From contig JBGQHM010000385.1 in NCBI GenBank assembly GCA_041497995.1, forward strand, positions 1 to 6,532: a DNA stretch of 6,532 bases, in the 5' to 3' direction. The notes under the pieces are model-generated. The model ran no database searches. It worked only from the letters and a program-made list of their open reading frames with translations, and had not been told where the DNA came from. Of this stretch, positions 1 through 5,539 are shown piece after piece; positions within the stretch are counted from its first letter, which is position 1, and every line of letters begins with the position of its first letter. A program made the translations under genes and the position numbers. Origin of the DNA: DATKMS01 sp041497995. Its GTDB lineage: Bacteria; Desulfobacterota; Binatia; HRBIN30.

Positions 1-2
1 TT

Positions 3-191
3 CGCCGTCGCCTGGAGCGGCTGGTTCGGCCCTGCAATCACGCGCTCGCAGACATCGCCATTGACTCAGGTCAGCTACGCCGGGCGTTGTGCCGTGGGCT
101 GCTTGCCGAGATGAACACCCAGATACTCGAAGCGCTCTCGCCACGCATCTTGTGCCATAGGCTCATCGTCAAAGACGTTCGAAGGTTCTAG
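3..191 (+). pseudogene. Possible AraC-type HTH C-terminal remnant (partial, left edge)
   Basis: This frame is open from the left edge to a TAG at 189-191, giving 62 residues. The first part, RRRLERLV followed by ALADIAIDSG, resembles the last helix-turn-helix of AraC-family regulators, where a 'RLERARRLL...LADIALxSGF' pattern is usual. After that glycine the expected 'xxQSHFxRxFRxxxG' recognition helix is poorly matched: the sequence reads LRRALCRGLLAEMN, about one residue short. Beyond it the tail has no family resemblance. This could be a decayed gene end or a chance resemblance. The 5' part lies outside the window. Its stop codon overlaps the stop of a minus-strand frame at 188-190, so two gene ends meet here. 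Confidence 0.3.
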
Positions 192-334
192 TCATAGTTG
201 AAATTGAATCCGTCATCTTCAGCCTCAGATCGCTCACCCGTGTAGGGTTGAGACCATTCCCTCACTTTCACGCCTCGGTGTCTGGCTTTCTGGGGACCGA
301 AGCATGATTCCGGCGAGCATCTGCCGCACCCACT
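188..334 (-). pseudogene. Orphan in-frame C-terminal tail after the integrase stop
   Basis: On the minus strand the frame of the truncated integrase stays open for 48 codons after its TAG (335-337), until a second TAG at 188-190. The last 30 or so codons look protein-like: KVREWSQPYTGERSEAEDD, then an aromatic/Asn-rich end FNFNYD. I do not recognise the family. It does not match the missing integrase half, because no HxxR or catalytic Tyr motif is present. One reading is that it is the C-terminus of another gene joined to the broken integrase by a deletion, with the junction near 335. There is no start codon with a ribosome site, so it is probably not expressed on its own. Confidence 0.3.
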
Positions 335-859
335 CTATTCCCCCTTGCCCTCACGGACGACGATCTCGTTGCGCTCGAACTCGATGTCCTTCACTCGGAG
401 ATGCAGGCATTCGACGAGTCGCAATCCCGATCCGTAGAGCAGCATGACCATGAGCCGCTTCACACCGCCGAGTTGAGCGAGCAGCGCGTTCACCTCCTGC
501 CCGGTGAGCACTACGGGCAACCTCTGCGGCCGCTTCGCCCGGACGATACCGTCGAGCCAGCCGGGATCGCAGCCGCGTACCTGGCGGTAGAGGAACAGCA
601 GCGCAGCGAGGGCCTGGTTCTGGGTCGAGGCACTGACGTTGCGCTGCACGGCCAGGGCAGTCAGGAATGCGGTGATCTCTACAGGTCCCATCTCTGCTGG
701 ATGGCGCTTCTGATGGAAGCAGGTGTATCGTTTGATCCAGTGAACGTACGCGTCGGCGGTTCGCTCGCTCGTATGCCGGGTGCGGATCGCGTCACGGACC
801 TGAGCGAGCAGCTTCGGTTTCTGCACCGCTACCGTGAACCCTGTGGCGCCAGCTTCCAA
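335..859 (-). pseudogene. Integron-type tyrosine integrase, truncated (C-terminal half missing)
   Basis: The 174-residue product matches the N-terminal half of integron integrases and their chromosomal relatives. The core-binding SAM-like domain covers about residues 15-100, with PKLLAQVRDAIRTRH, then AYVHWIKRY, then SASTQNQALAALLFLYRQV. The catalytic domain opens with RLPVVLTGQEVNALL and YGSGLRLVECLHLRVKD, whose Arg147 is the first catalytic arginine. The frame then stops at GKGE, exactly where full proteins (about 320 residues) continue with 'KDR...'. The second Arg/His motifs, the integron-specific patch and the nucleophilic Tyr are all absent, so recombinase activity should be lost. The longest frame starts at a TTG (859). 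A GTG at 826, just before QKPKLL, is closer to the family's usual N-terminus. No clear ribosome site was seen for either start. No attI or attC-like core sites were found on its 5' side. Confidence 0.9.
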
Positions 860-1228
860 CGGAAGGATGATGTCATTGCCGAGGGATGCCGCTGACGCAT
901 CGTTTCCCGTGCGTCTTCGTTATCACCCAGCAAGACTTCTTGACGGTCTTGCGAACGTCAGATTCGGGCCGGTACGCCATTCGCCGTGGCTTCCAGTCCC
1001 TGCGGGACGGGCGCAGCAGCGGTTTCGATCACTTGCCGGCTGGCGTGACGACGCCAGCCATCCGTTGCTCCGGATCTCGACACGGGGATACCGATGACGT
1101 TCCGTGCAATTGCTGCGGCGCTATGAGCGAGGTTGCGCACCCGGACCACCGAACCGGAAACCTGGCGTTGCAAAGTCGACGTCGTATGCGGCAAGCTTGG
1201 TCTCGCCAATAGAGGAGGGCGACACATC
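860..1228. other. Intergenic stretch without a convincing gene
   Basis: These 369 bases lie between the integrase start and the SDR. Frames are open on both strands, but none has a recognisable protein, a good start with ribosome site, or a clear GC3 bias, so I read them as high-GC shadows. No GTTRRRY/RYYYAAC integron core site was found by eye. The only structure seen is the perfect hairpin at 1038-1059. The SDR promoter should lie in this stretch, but no convincing -35/-10 pair was found. Confidence 0.5.
1038..1059. repeat. Perfect 9-bp hairpin with 4-nt loop
   Basis: The arms GGCTGGCGT and ACGCCAGCC pair perfectly around a GACG loop. No T-tract follows on the plus strand, so a classical intrinsic terminator is not supported. 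It could be a protein-binding palindrome or a transcript structure upstream of the SDR. It lies 170 bases before the SDR start. Confidence 0.5.
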
Positions 1229-2032
1229 ATGAAGCTGGGACTCGAAGGCGCCGCGGCCGTCGTTACGGGCGGCTCGAAGGGGATGGGACGGGCGACGGCG
1301 CTCTGCCTCGCTGAGGAAGGGGCACGCGTGTGCATCGTGGCGCGCGGGCAGAAGGCGCTCGACGAGGCGGTTGCTGCGCTTGGCGCCGCTGGCAGTCCTG
1401 ATGCGTTCGGGCTGTCCGTCGATCTCGGCAGCGCTGACGATATCAAGACCGCCTTCGCGACCATCGGGCAGCGCTGGGGTGAGCTCAATTGCCTGGTCAA
1501 CACGATCGGCCCGCAGGCCGGGCACTTCTTCGAGCTTACCGACGACGACTTCTTCCAGCACTTCAGCATCGGGACGATGAGCGCGGTGCGCTGCATTCGC
1601 GCCGCGTTGCCGCTGTTGCGCAAAGCTGAGTGGGCGCGCATCGTGAATGTGTCGGCTCACTCCACGAAGCGGCAAGCGCCAGCGCTGATCTCGTACACGG
1701 CGGCGAAGTCCGCTCTCACGAGCATCTCCAAGAATTTGGCCAAGACTCTCGCCCCGGAGAACATTCTCGTGAACACTGTGAGCCCCGGCACCTTCCTCTC
1801 TGCGGCGTTCACGGAGAATCTCCGACCGATCCTCGAGCCGAAGGGGATCGATCCGGAGGATCCCTACGCCGTGAACCGGTGGATCGCCGAGGAATATGGG
1901 GAACCTGCCGACTTGGGTCGCGCCGGGCGAGTGGAAGAGATCGGGCCGGTCATCGCGTTCCTCGTGTCGCGCCGCAATAGCTACATGACCGGCGCCAACG
2001 TCAACGTCGATGGCGGCTCGGACTTCGCCTGA
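1229..2032 (+). CDS. Short-chain dehydrogenase/reductase (SDR) family oxidoreductase
   Basis: This is a cytosolic NAD(P)(H)-dependent oxidoreductase of classical SDR length (267 aa), with substrate unknown. The Rossmann cofactor motif TGGSKGMG is at residues 13-20, followed by D65 in a VDL motif. The active-site YTAAK places Tyr156 and Lys160. The PG motif VSPG is at 184-187, and the C-terminus has the typical YMTGANVNVDGG. Several active-site positions deviate: NNAG is NTIG (91-94); the catalytic-Asn position after strand 4 appears to be Ser113; and the expected serine 13 residues before Tyr156 is Ala143, with Ser142 and Ser145 beside it. The ATG at 1229 was chosen because GGAGGG at 1214-1219 lies 9 bases upstream, and the protein then begins with the usual short strand before the TG motif. 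A longer open frame to 1133 has no family support. The family is sure; the specific reaction is not. Its neighbours suggest fatty-acyl or polyketide-type chemistry (inference). Confidence 0.95.
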   Translation: MKLGLEGAAAVVTGGSKGMGRATALCLAEEGARVCIVARGQKALDEAVAALGAAGSPDAFGLSVDLGSADDIKTAFATIGQRWGELNCLVNTIGPQAGHFFELTDDDFFQHFSIGTMSAVRCIRAALPLLRKAEWARIVNVSAHSTKRQAPALISYTAAKSALTSISKNLAKTLAPENILVNTVSPGTFLSAAFTENLRPILEPKGIDPEDPYAVNRWIAEEYGEPADLGRAGRVEEIGPVIAFLVSRRNSYMTGANVNVDGGSDFA

Positions 2033-2081
2033 AGAGAGCCGACCCTCCTGTCTGAAGGGAGTTGGCCCCAAACCGAAAAAG

Positions 2082-2220
2082 CTCCAACGCAAAGGCGCCA
2101 AGGCGCAAAGCCGAGTATTCTTTGAAGAGAGTCCATTTCTCTGAAGGTCGCTCCACTGACCATTCGCGCATGCCGAGCAGTCGGACTAAAGGCCTTGCGC
2201 CTTGGCGCCTTGGCGTTGAG
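2082..2220. repeat. 139-bp inverted-repeat element (GCGCCAAGGCGC type)
   Basis: The left arm (about 2082-2112, CTCCAACGCAAAGGCGCC...) and the right arm (2191-2220, ...CTTGGCGCCTTGGCGTTGAG) are near-perfect reverse complements over about 30 bp, separated by about 78 bases. The spacer has a small inner stem (AGAGA 2126-2130 with TCTCT 2138-2142). The arm sequence resembles a repeat motif I know to be scattered in many planctomycete, verrucomicrobial and deltaproteobacterial-type genomes, whose minus-strand translation reads 'NAKAPRRK...'. It lies 50 bases after the SDR stop and 20 bases after the convergent AraC-gene stop, so it could end transcription in both directions. It could be a REP- or MITE-like mobile element; no target duplication was identified. 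Confidence 0.75.
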
Positions 2221-2240
2221 TTCTTTTCTTCGGATTGAGG

Positions 2241-3293
2241 TTAGCTCGCCTTGCTCCGCGTACGCACACGATCCTGAGCGTAGGCGCGCGGCGACAGGCC
2301 GGTCCAGCGCCGGAAGGCGCGCGAGAAGGTACTGGTGTCGGCGAAGCCAAGGAGAAATGCGATCTCGGTGACCGAAGAGTGCCCCTCGTTCAGGTAGGAG
2401 CGTGCCATCTCGCGCCGCACTTCTTCGAGCGCCTCGCGATACGTCGTGCCCTCCTCTCGTAGCCTCCGTTGCAGATTGCGGAGGCTCATGCCGAGAGAGC
2501 GTGCCGCCGCCTCCTCGGCTGGCTCGCCGGCCGAGAGTTGGTCGATGAACCACCTTCGCAGTCGAGTGGAAACGCGTACGCGTTCGATGCGGGCAAGGTG
2601 GCGTGTGACGACCTCGTCGTTGTGCCGCGCCAGCTCCGCGTTGCCGGTGGGGAGACGCTCGTCGAGGGCGCGCGCGGAGTACGCGAGGACATTTTCGCGC
2701 TCCTGGAACCGGACCGGAGCACGGAATACCTTCGAGAAGGGCTCGGAAGGAGACGGCTCGGGGCGCTCGAGCCGAACCGCAGCCGGCGTCACTTTCCCGC
2801 TCGACAACATCCACGCCGTCCGTGCGAGGAGCGAGAGGATCGCATCGATCGACTCGTCGGCGGGTCGCCCTGGACCCTGTGGTAGCACGAGACGAAAGAG
2901 CCCGTGCTCGTCGGCGTCGATGAGCTCGATCTCGGCAGCGTCGCTCACCAGGCGACCGTAGCGCACGAAGCGCTCGAACGCTTCACGGAGAGTTCTGCTT
3001 GCGAACACGGCGAAGCCCAGCGCGTGAAACGTGGTCTGGCTGACAAAACGGGACGCCCACAGACCGAAGCAGGGGTCGTGCGTCGCCTCCACCGCGAGGC
3101 GCCACAGACGCGTGGTGGCTGCAATCGGATGACGGGAGTCAGGATCATCAAAGGCCGTCACGTCGATCCCGGCGCGGGCGGCCACGGCTCGCCCATCGAC
3201 TCCCCGTGCGTCGAGCGCCCGGACGACCGTGAGCGTCCACGTGCCCAAGACCGAGGGAGCCGCCGCTGGGATGCGCAAGCTGCGATCTGCCAT
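2241..3293 (-). CDS. AraC-family transcriptional regulator with arabinose-binding-like N-terminal domain
   Basis: This is a DNA-binding regulator of 350 aa. The N-terminal two thirds (about residues 13-200; SVLGTWTLTVVRALDARG, then HPIAATTRLWRLAVEATHDPCFGL) fit the ligand-sensing domain of the OruR/ArgR-like AraC branch. The C-terminal AraC domain carries two helix-turn-helix units at about 258-281 (AARSLGMSLRNLQRRLREEG) and 305-330 (TEIAFLLGFADTSTFSRAFRRW), ending with TGLSPRAY. The ATG at 3293 is the only in-frame ATG next to the domain start. The frame stays open to 3509, but that extension is low-complexity and family-atypical. The ribosome site is weak; in-frame GTG and TTG codons lie 2 and 3 codons upstream of the ATG. 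The gene is divergent from the KAS III-type gene and shares a 239-bp intergenic region with it, so it probably controls that gene and perhaps itself, and possibly the convergent SDR. The inducer is unknown. Members of this branch often sense amino acids or lipid-like molecules. Confidence 0.93.
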   Translation of the reverse strand: MADRSLRIPAAAPSVLGTWTLTVVRALDARGVDGRAVAARAGIDVTAFDDPDSRHPIAATTRLWRLAVEATHDPCFGLWASRFVSQTTFHALGFAVFASRTLREAFERFVRYGRLVSDAAEIELIDADEHGLFRLVLPQGPGRPADESIDAILSLLARTAWMLSSGKVTPAAVRLERPEPSPSEPFSKVFRAPVRFQERENVLAYSARALDERLPTGNAELARHNDEVVTRHLARIERVRVSTRLRRWFIDQLSAGEPAEEAAARSLGMSLRNLQRRLREEGTTYREALEEVRREMARSYLNEGHSSVTEIAFLLGFADTSTFSRAFRRWTGLSPRAYAQDRVRTRSKAS

Positions 3294-3532
3294 TTGCACC
3301 AAAGATTCTTGCGCCGGCGAACGTGCGGAAGCAAGGGCGAACGTTGACGTGCTTGGTTTGTCACGTTCGGCGCGAACTTTGGCGCGAGTGGCAAAGACAC
3401 CGCGCGCGCCGGCGCTTACCATATGAACGTGGAGGCCCGGCAGGGGTGGCCCTAGGTGCGCGGCACGCGAGCACCCGCACCTTGCCCGATCGGTGCGTCG
3501 CATCCTCAACCGCGCTCGCCAGGAGGACTGTG
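3294..3532. promoter_or_regulatory. Divergent intergenic control region
   Basis: These 239 bases separate two outward-facing starts: the regulator (3293, -) and the condensing enzyme (3533, +). They contain three CGAACGT[G/T] octamers (annotated separately), a CTTTG/CAAAG inverted repeat with a 10-base gap just after them, and AGGAGG at 3521-3526, which is the ribosome site of the + gene. No strong sigma70 -35/-10 pair with correct spacing was found. This fits promoters that need an activator, as is typical of AraC targets (inference). Confidence 0.6.
3318..3369. promoter_or_regulatory. Candidate AraC-family operator: three CGAACGT[G/T] octamers
   Basis: CGAACGTG at 3318-3325 and CGAACGTT at 3338-3345 are direct repeats with starts exactly 20 bp apart, two helical turns. 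CACGTTCG at 3362-3369 is the same octamer as the first copy, inverted. Copies one and two share a wider GGCGAACGT. The first copy begins 25 bp upstream of the regulator's ATG. Paired direct half-sites about two helical turns apart are usual for AraC-family binding. Assignment to the adjacent regulator is inference. Confidence 0.5.
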
Positions 3533-4690
3533 ATGAGCAACGCCGCGTTTTCTACGCTGGGTTCCCCAGTGTCGGTGTGTGTGGCGGGGGTCGGGTCGTA
3601 CCTACCGGAGCAGCGGGTGTCGAATCGACAGATGCTCGAGCGGGTCGACCCGCGTCACCCGGACGGTACGCCGTTCTCTCCCGACTGGATCGAGCGGCAC
3701 GTCGGGATCAACGAGCGCCGCCTGGACTTCGACTTCGCGGCTGGCCGGAAGCGGGAGCGCTCGGAAGGCGGCCTGTTCGATGGGGATCTCGCCTTGCGAG
3801 CGGCACGTGCTGCGCTGGCGGACGCGCACGTGGACGCCAGCAAGGTGGATGTCCTCGTGCACGTCACCACCACCCCTGACACGATCGCCTGCGCAGACCA
3901 TTTGCGGTTCTTGACCACGGAGCTGGGGCTGCGGCGCGGCGCCGATCTGGTCCATCACAACCTTGGGTGCGCCGGGCTGTCTGCGGGCTTGCGGACGGCG
4001 GCCGCCTTCCTGAGCGCGTGGCCCCCAGCGACTGCGCTCGTCGTGGCCAGCAACTGCCCGTCCGGCTACTTCGCCAAAGACGCGGGTGCCTCCTACCGCT
4101 CGCACGCGAGCGGCTTCGCCTGGCTCTCCCCGCTCGTCTTCAGCGATGGCGCGGGGGCCGTGGTACTGCGCGGCTCGGTCCCGTCAGCGGGCGCCCGCCG
4201 GGCTGGGCTCCTCGCGGTGCGCTACGAGACCAGCCCCGACATCCCCTTGGTGACGTATCCGGCGGGTGGCTGCCTGCAGCACACCTCGGTGTCGAACGTG
4301 GCGGACCATCTCTTTGTGATGGACGGCCGCCGCGTGAACGAGGTGTTCGCTCCGCTCATGCAGCGCAACATGGAGATGCTGCAGGAGGACTGGCCGATCT
4401 ACATCGCGCCGATCCTCGGAGTCGACTTCGACGCCAACCGCGTTGCCCGCTGGTACATGCACCAGGCGAACGGCGTGGTCGTGCGCCGTGCCGGCGAGCT
4501 CCTCGGTCTGCCCGCCGATCGGATTCCCATCAATGTCGATCGCTACGGCAATACGTCCGCAGCCAGCACGCTCATCCTGCTAGACGAGGATCGACAAGCG
4601 AACCGCGTGCACGAGGGGGACTTGGTCGTCTTCCTGTGGATCGGGGCAGGGAACGGGGCAATGAACGGCTACGCCGCACTGATTCTCTGA
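3533..4690 (+). CDS. 3-oxoacyl-ACP synthase III (KAS III/FabH-like) family thiolase-fold enzyme
   Basis: This is a cytosolic condensing enzyme or acyltransferase of 385 aa, longer than housekeeping FabH (about 317). The thiolase-fold triad is complete: Cys146 in HNLGCAGLSAGL, His310 in MHQAN, and Asn340 in YGNTSAAS. Other family signatures are VAGVGSYLPEQRVSN near the N-terminus, WIERHVGINERR (52-63), FSDGAGAVVLRG (203-214), and a closing GAGNGAMNGYAALIL. Compared with FabH there is extra sequence at about 65-82 and about 270-300. The position where OleA-type head-to-head enzymes carry a catalytic Glu seems to be Ala119, so OleA activity is not suggested. The start is ATG 3533, with AGGAGG ending 6 bases upstream. 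An in-frame GTG directly precedes it, and the longer frame from 3323 is rejected. It is divergent from the AraC regulator. It likely transfers or condenses an acyl group in a secondary lipid or polyketide-type pathway, perhaps with the SDR. Acyl-ACP priming and ester-forming CerJ-like transfer are both possible. Confidence 0.93.
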   Translation: MSNAAFSTLGSPVSVCVAGVGSYLPEQRVSNRQMLERVDPRHPDGTPFSPDWIERHVGINERRLDFDFAAGRKRERSEGGLFDGDLALRAARAALADAHVDASKVDVLVHVTTTPDTIACADHLRFLTTELGLRRGADLVHHNLGCAGLSAGLRTAAAFLSAWPPATALVVASNCPSGYFAKDAGASYRSHASGFAWLSPLVFSDGAGAVVLRGSVPSAGARRAGLLAVRYETSPDIPLVTYPAGGCLQHTSVSNVADHLFVMDGRRVNEVFAPLMQRNMEMLQEDWPIYIAPILGVDFDANRVARWYMHQANGVVVRRAGELLGLPADRIPINVDRYGNTSAASTLILLDEDRQANRVHEGDLVVFLWIGAGNGAMNGYAALIL

Positions 4691-4732
4691 ACGGCGTGCG
4701 GCCCTTTTGATTCGCCACACGTCATCGTCGAG

Positions 4733-4861
4733 ATGCGGATCATCGCCCGCGCGACCTGGAAGCAGCAGATGCTCGGACACGAGGAGCTGTTCCTCAAGCT
4801 GAGCGAGCACCTGCCGAAGGAGCTCATCTTCGAGCGTGAGCTGCTCGTCTGCCGCCTGTGA
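4733..4861 (+). CDS. Small hypothetical ORF or gene remnant (42 aa)
   Basis: The frame reads MRIIARATWKQQMLGHEELF and ends ...KELIFERELLVCRL before TGA. Nearly every codon ends in G or C, and the composition is amphipathic (Leu/Glu/Lys/Arg-rich), as expected of a real coding stretch in this genome. The frame is open from 4691, just after the KAS III-type stop, so the coding part could extend a little upstream of the ATG. No good ribosome site is seen, only GTCGAG immediately upstream. I do not recognise the family. It may be a small protein co-transcribed with the upstream enzyme, or the surviving piece of a longer gene. Nothing after the stop continues it in another frame convincingly. Confidence 0.45.
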   Translation: MRIIARATWKQQMLGHEELFLKLSEHLPKELIFERELLVCRL

Positions 4862-4960
4862 ACGGAAGGGTTGCGCTCGAAAGACGGCGGACGAGTGAGA
4901 GTGGATGAAGAGACCAGCAGCAGCGGTCGGTGCAGGCCGGCGTCGACGAGTTCCTGCGCC

Positions 4961-5311
4961 CTATGTGAACTGAACCGGCCCGCCGCTCAGACCGCTAGGG
5001 CAATCCGCAGCGCGCGGGTGAGTTCTAATGATCTGATGTCCCGACAGCGAGCCGACGAAGTCGGTCAACGAGGACTTCGGTAGGCTGACCAATTCGTCGC
5101 AGTGGATCGAGCTCTCGTGCCTCAGACCTTCGTCGATGCCGATGGGAACCTGCGTCGACAGGCCGTCGTGGACCGAATAGACCGGAGCACAAATGACGGT
5201 CGAGAATTTGGAGTCGATGAGTACTTGGCGGCTGACGACGACGAACACGCGCGACCGCTTCGGATCGCGACCAGACGGATGACGGACTGGATGGAGGTCG
5301 CCGCGCCTCAA
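4961..5311 (-). CDS. MazF/PemK-family mRNA interferase toxin, C-terminus frameshifted
   Basis: This is the toxin of a type II toxin-antitoxin pair. MazF-family proteins are ribosome-independent endoribonucleases that cleave mRNA at short sites and are neutralised by the partner antitoxin. The N-terminal strand RRGDLHPVRHP, then SGRDPKRSRVFVVVS, FSTVICAPVYS, LSTQVPIGIDEGL, CDELVSLPKSSLTDFVGSLS follow the family in order. Arg19/Arg21 and Thr38 are the likely catalytic-region residues. From residue 96 on the product (RTHPRAADCP...) is foreign to the family. The other frame from the same place reads ELTRALRIALAV and stop (4987-4989), the normal MazF end, so one extra base at about 5026 would explain it. 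The repaired protein would be 107 aa instead of 116. It starts at TTG 5311, overlapping the antitoxin stop by four bases (TTGA), which implies translational coupling. It may be inactive if the shift is real; alternatively the shift is a sequencing error. Confidence 0.9.
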   Translation of the reverse strand: MRRGDLHPVRHPSGRDPKRSRVFVVVSRQVLIDSKFSTVICAPVYSVHDGLSTQVPIGIDEGLRHESSIHCDELVSLPKSSLTDFVGSLSGHQIIRTHPRAADCPSGLSGGPVQFT

Positions 5312-5532
5312 GGGACGGCCTGGTAGGCCAGGACGTCCTCGGCCTCTTCGTTGAGGCGCTTGGCGCGACGATTGATGACATCCAGGTCCTTTCGGTCCCT
5401 CGATGTCTGGCTGGCGAGGAAGGAACGGACCGCGTTCTCGATGAACGCCGAGCGGCGCCCGCGCCCTCCGGCGCGCCGGTCGATGGCGACGAGGACATCT
5501 CTTGAAAGTGCAACGGAGGTCTTAACCTTCAC
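5308..5532 (-). CDS. Ribbon-helix-helix antitoxin of a MazEF-type pair
   Basis: This 74-residue protein is the antitoxin and probable autorepressor of the operon. The N-terminus VKVKTSVALSRDVLVAID is a typical RHH beta-strand plus first helix. RRSAFIENAVRSFLA (about residues 29-43) is the second helix. The charged C-terminal tail (RKDLDVINRRAKRLNEEAED, ending LAYQAVP) is the kind of segment that wraps around MazF toxins. I chose the GTG at 5532 because RHH antitoxins of this group usually begin 'MKxKTSV'. ATG codons lie in frame at 5544 and 5556, but they fall within or near the apparent promoter's -10, and no Shine-Dalgarno sequence precedes any of the starts. The frame is open to 5601. The gene is immediately upstream of, and overlaps, the MazF-type toxin gene. 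Family and role are confident; the start is moderately so. Confidence 0.87.
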   Translation of the reverse strand: MKVKTSVALSRDVLVAIDRRAGGRGRRSAFIENAVRSFLASQTSRDRKDLDVINRRAKRLNEEAEDVLAYQAVP

Positions 5533-5539
5533 GGCGCGG

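Noticed and set aside
958..1641. 227-codon minus-strand open frame
   Set aside because: Most of it is antisense to the SDR, it is Ser/Ala/Pro-rich without a recognisable fold, and has no ribosome site.
1121..2101. 326-codon minus-strand open frame opposite the SDR
   Set aside because: It is a high-GC shadow, Arg/His-rich without domains, fully antisense to a clear SDR.
2082..2220. Integron attC site
   Set aside because: The right end matches GTTRRRY, but the left end fails RYYYAAC and the 30-bp near-perfect arms lack the imperfect L/R-box layout of attC.
1981..2814. 277-codon minus-strand open frame across the inverted repeat
   Set aside because: It overlaps the AraC-type gene in another frame and translates the repeat into the typical spurious 'NAKAPRRK' peptide.
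3294..3509. 72-residue N-terminal extension of the AraC-type regulator
   Set aside because: It would cover the octamer repeats and has no similarity to the family's N-terminus.
3323..3532. N-terminal extension of the KAS III-type protein
   Set aside because: It is not family-like, it crosses the intergenic control region, and AGGAGG points to ATG 3533.
3967..4710. 247-codon plus-strand frame inside the KAS III-type gene
   Set aside because: It is an Arg-rich frame-shifted shadow of a gene with an intact triad.
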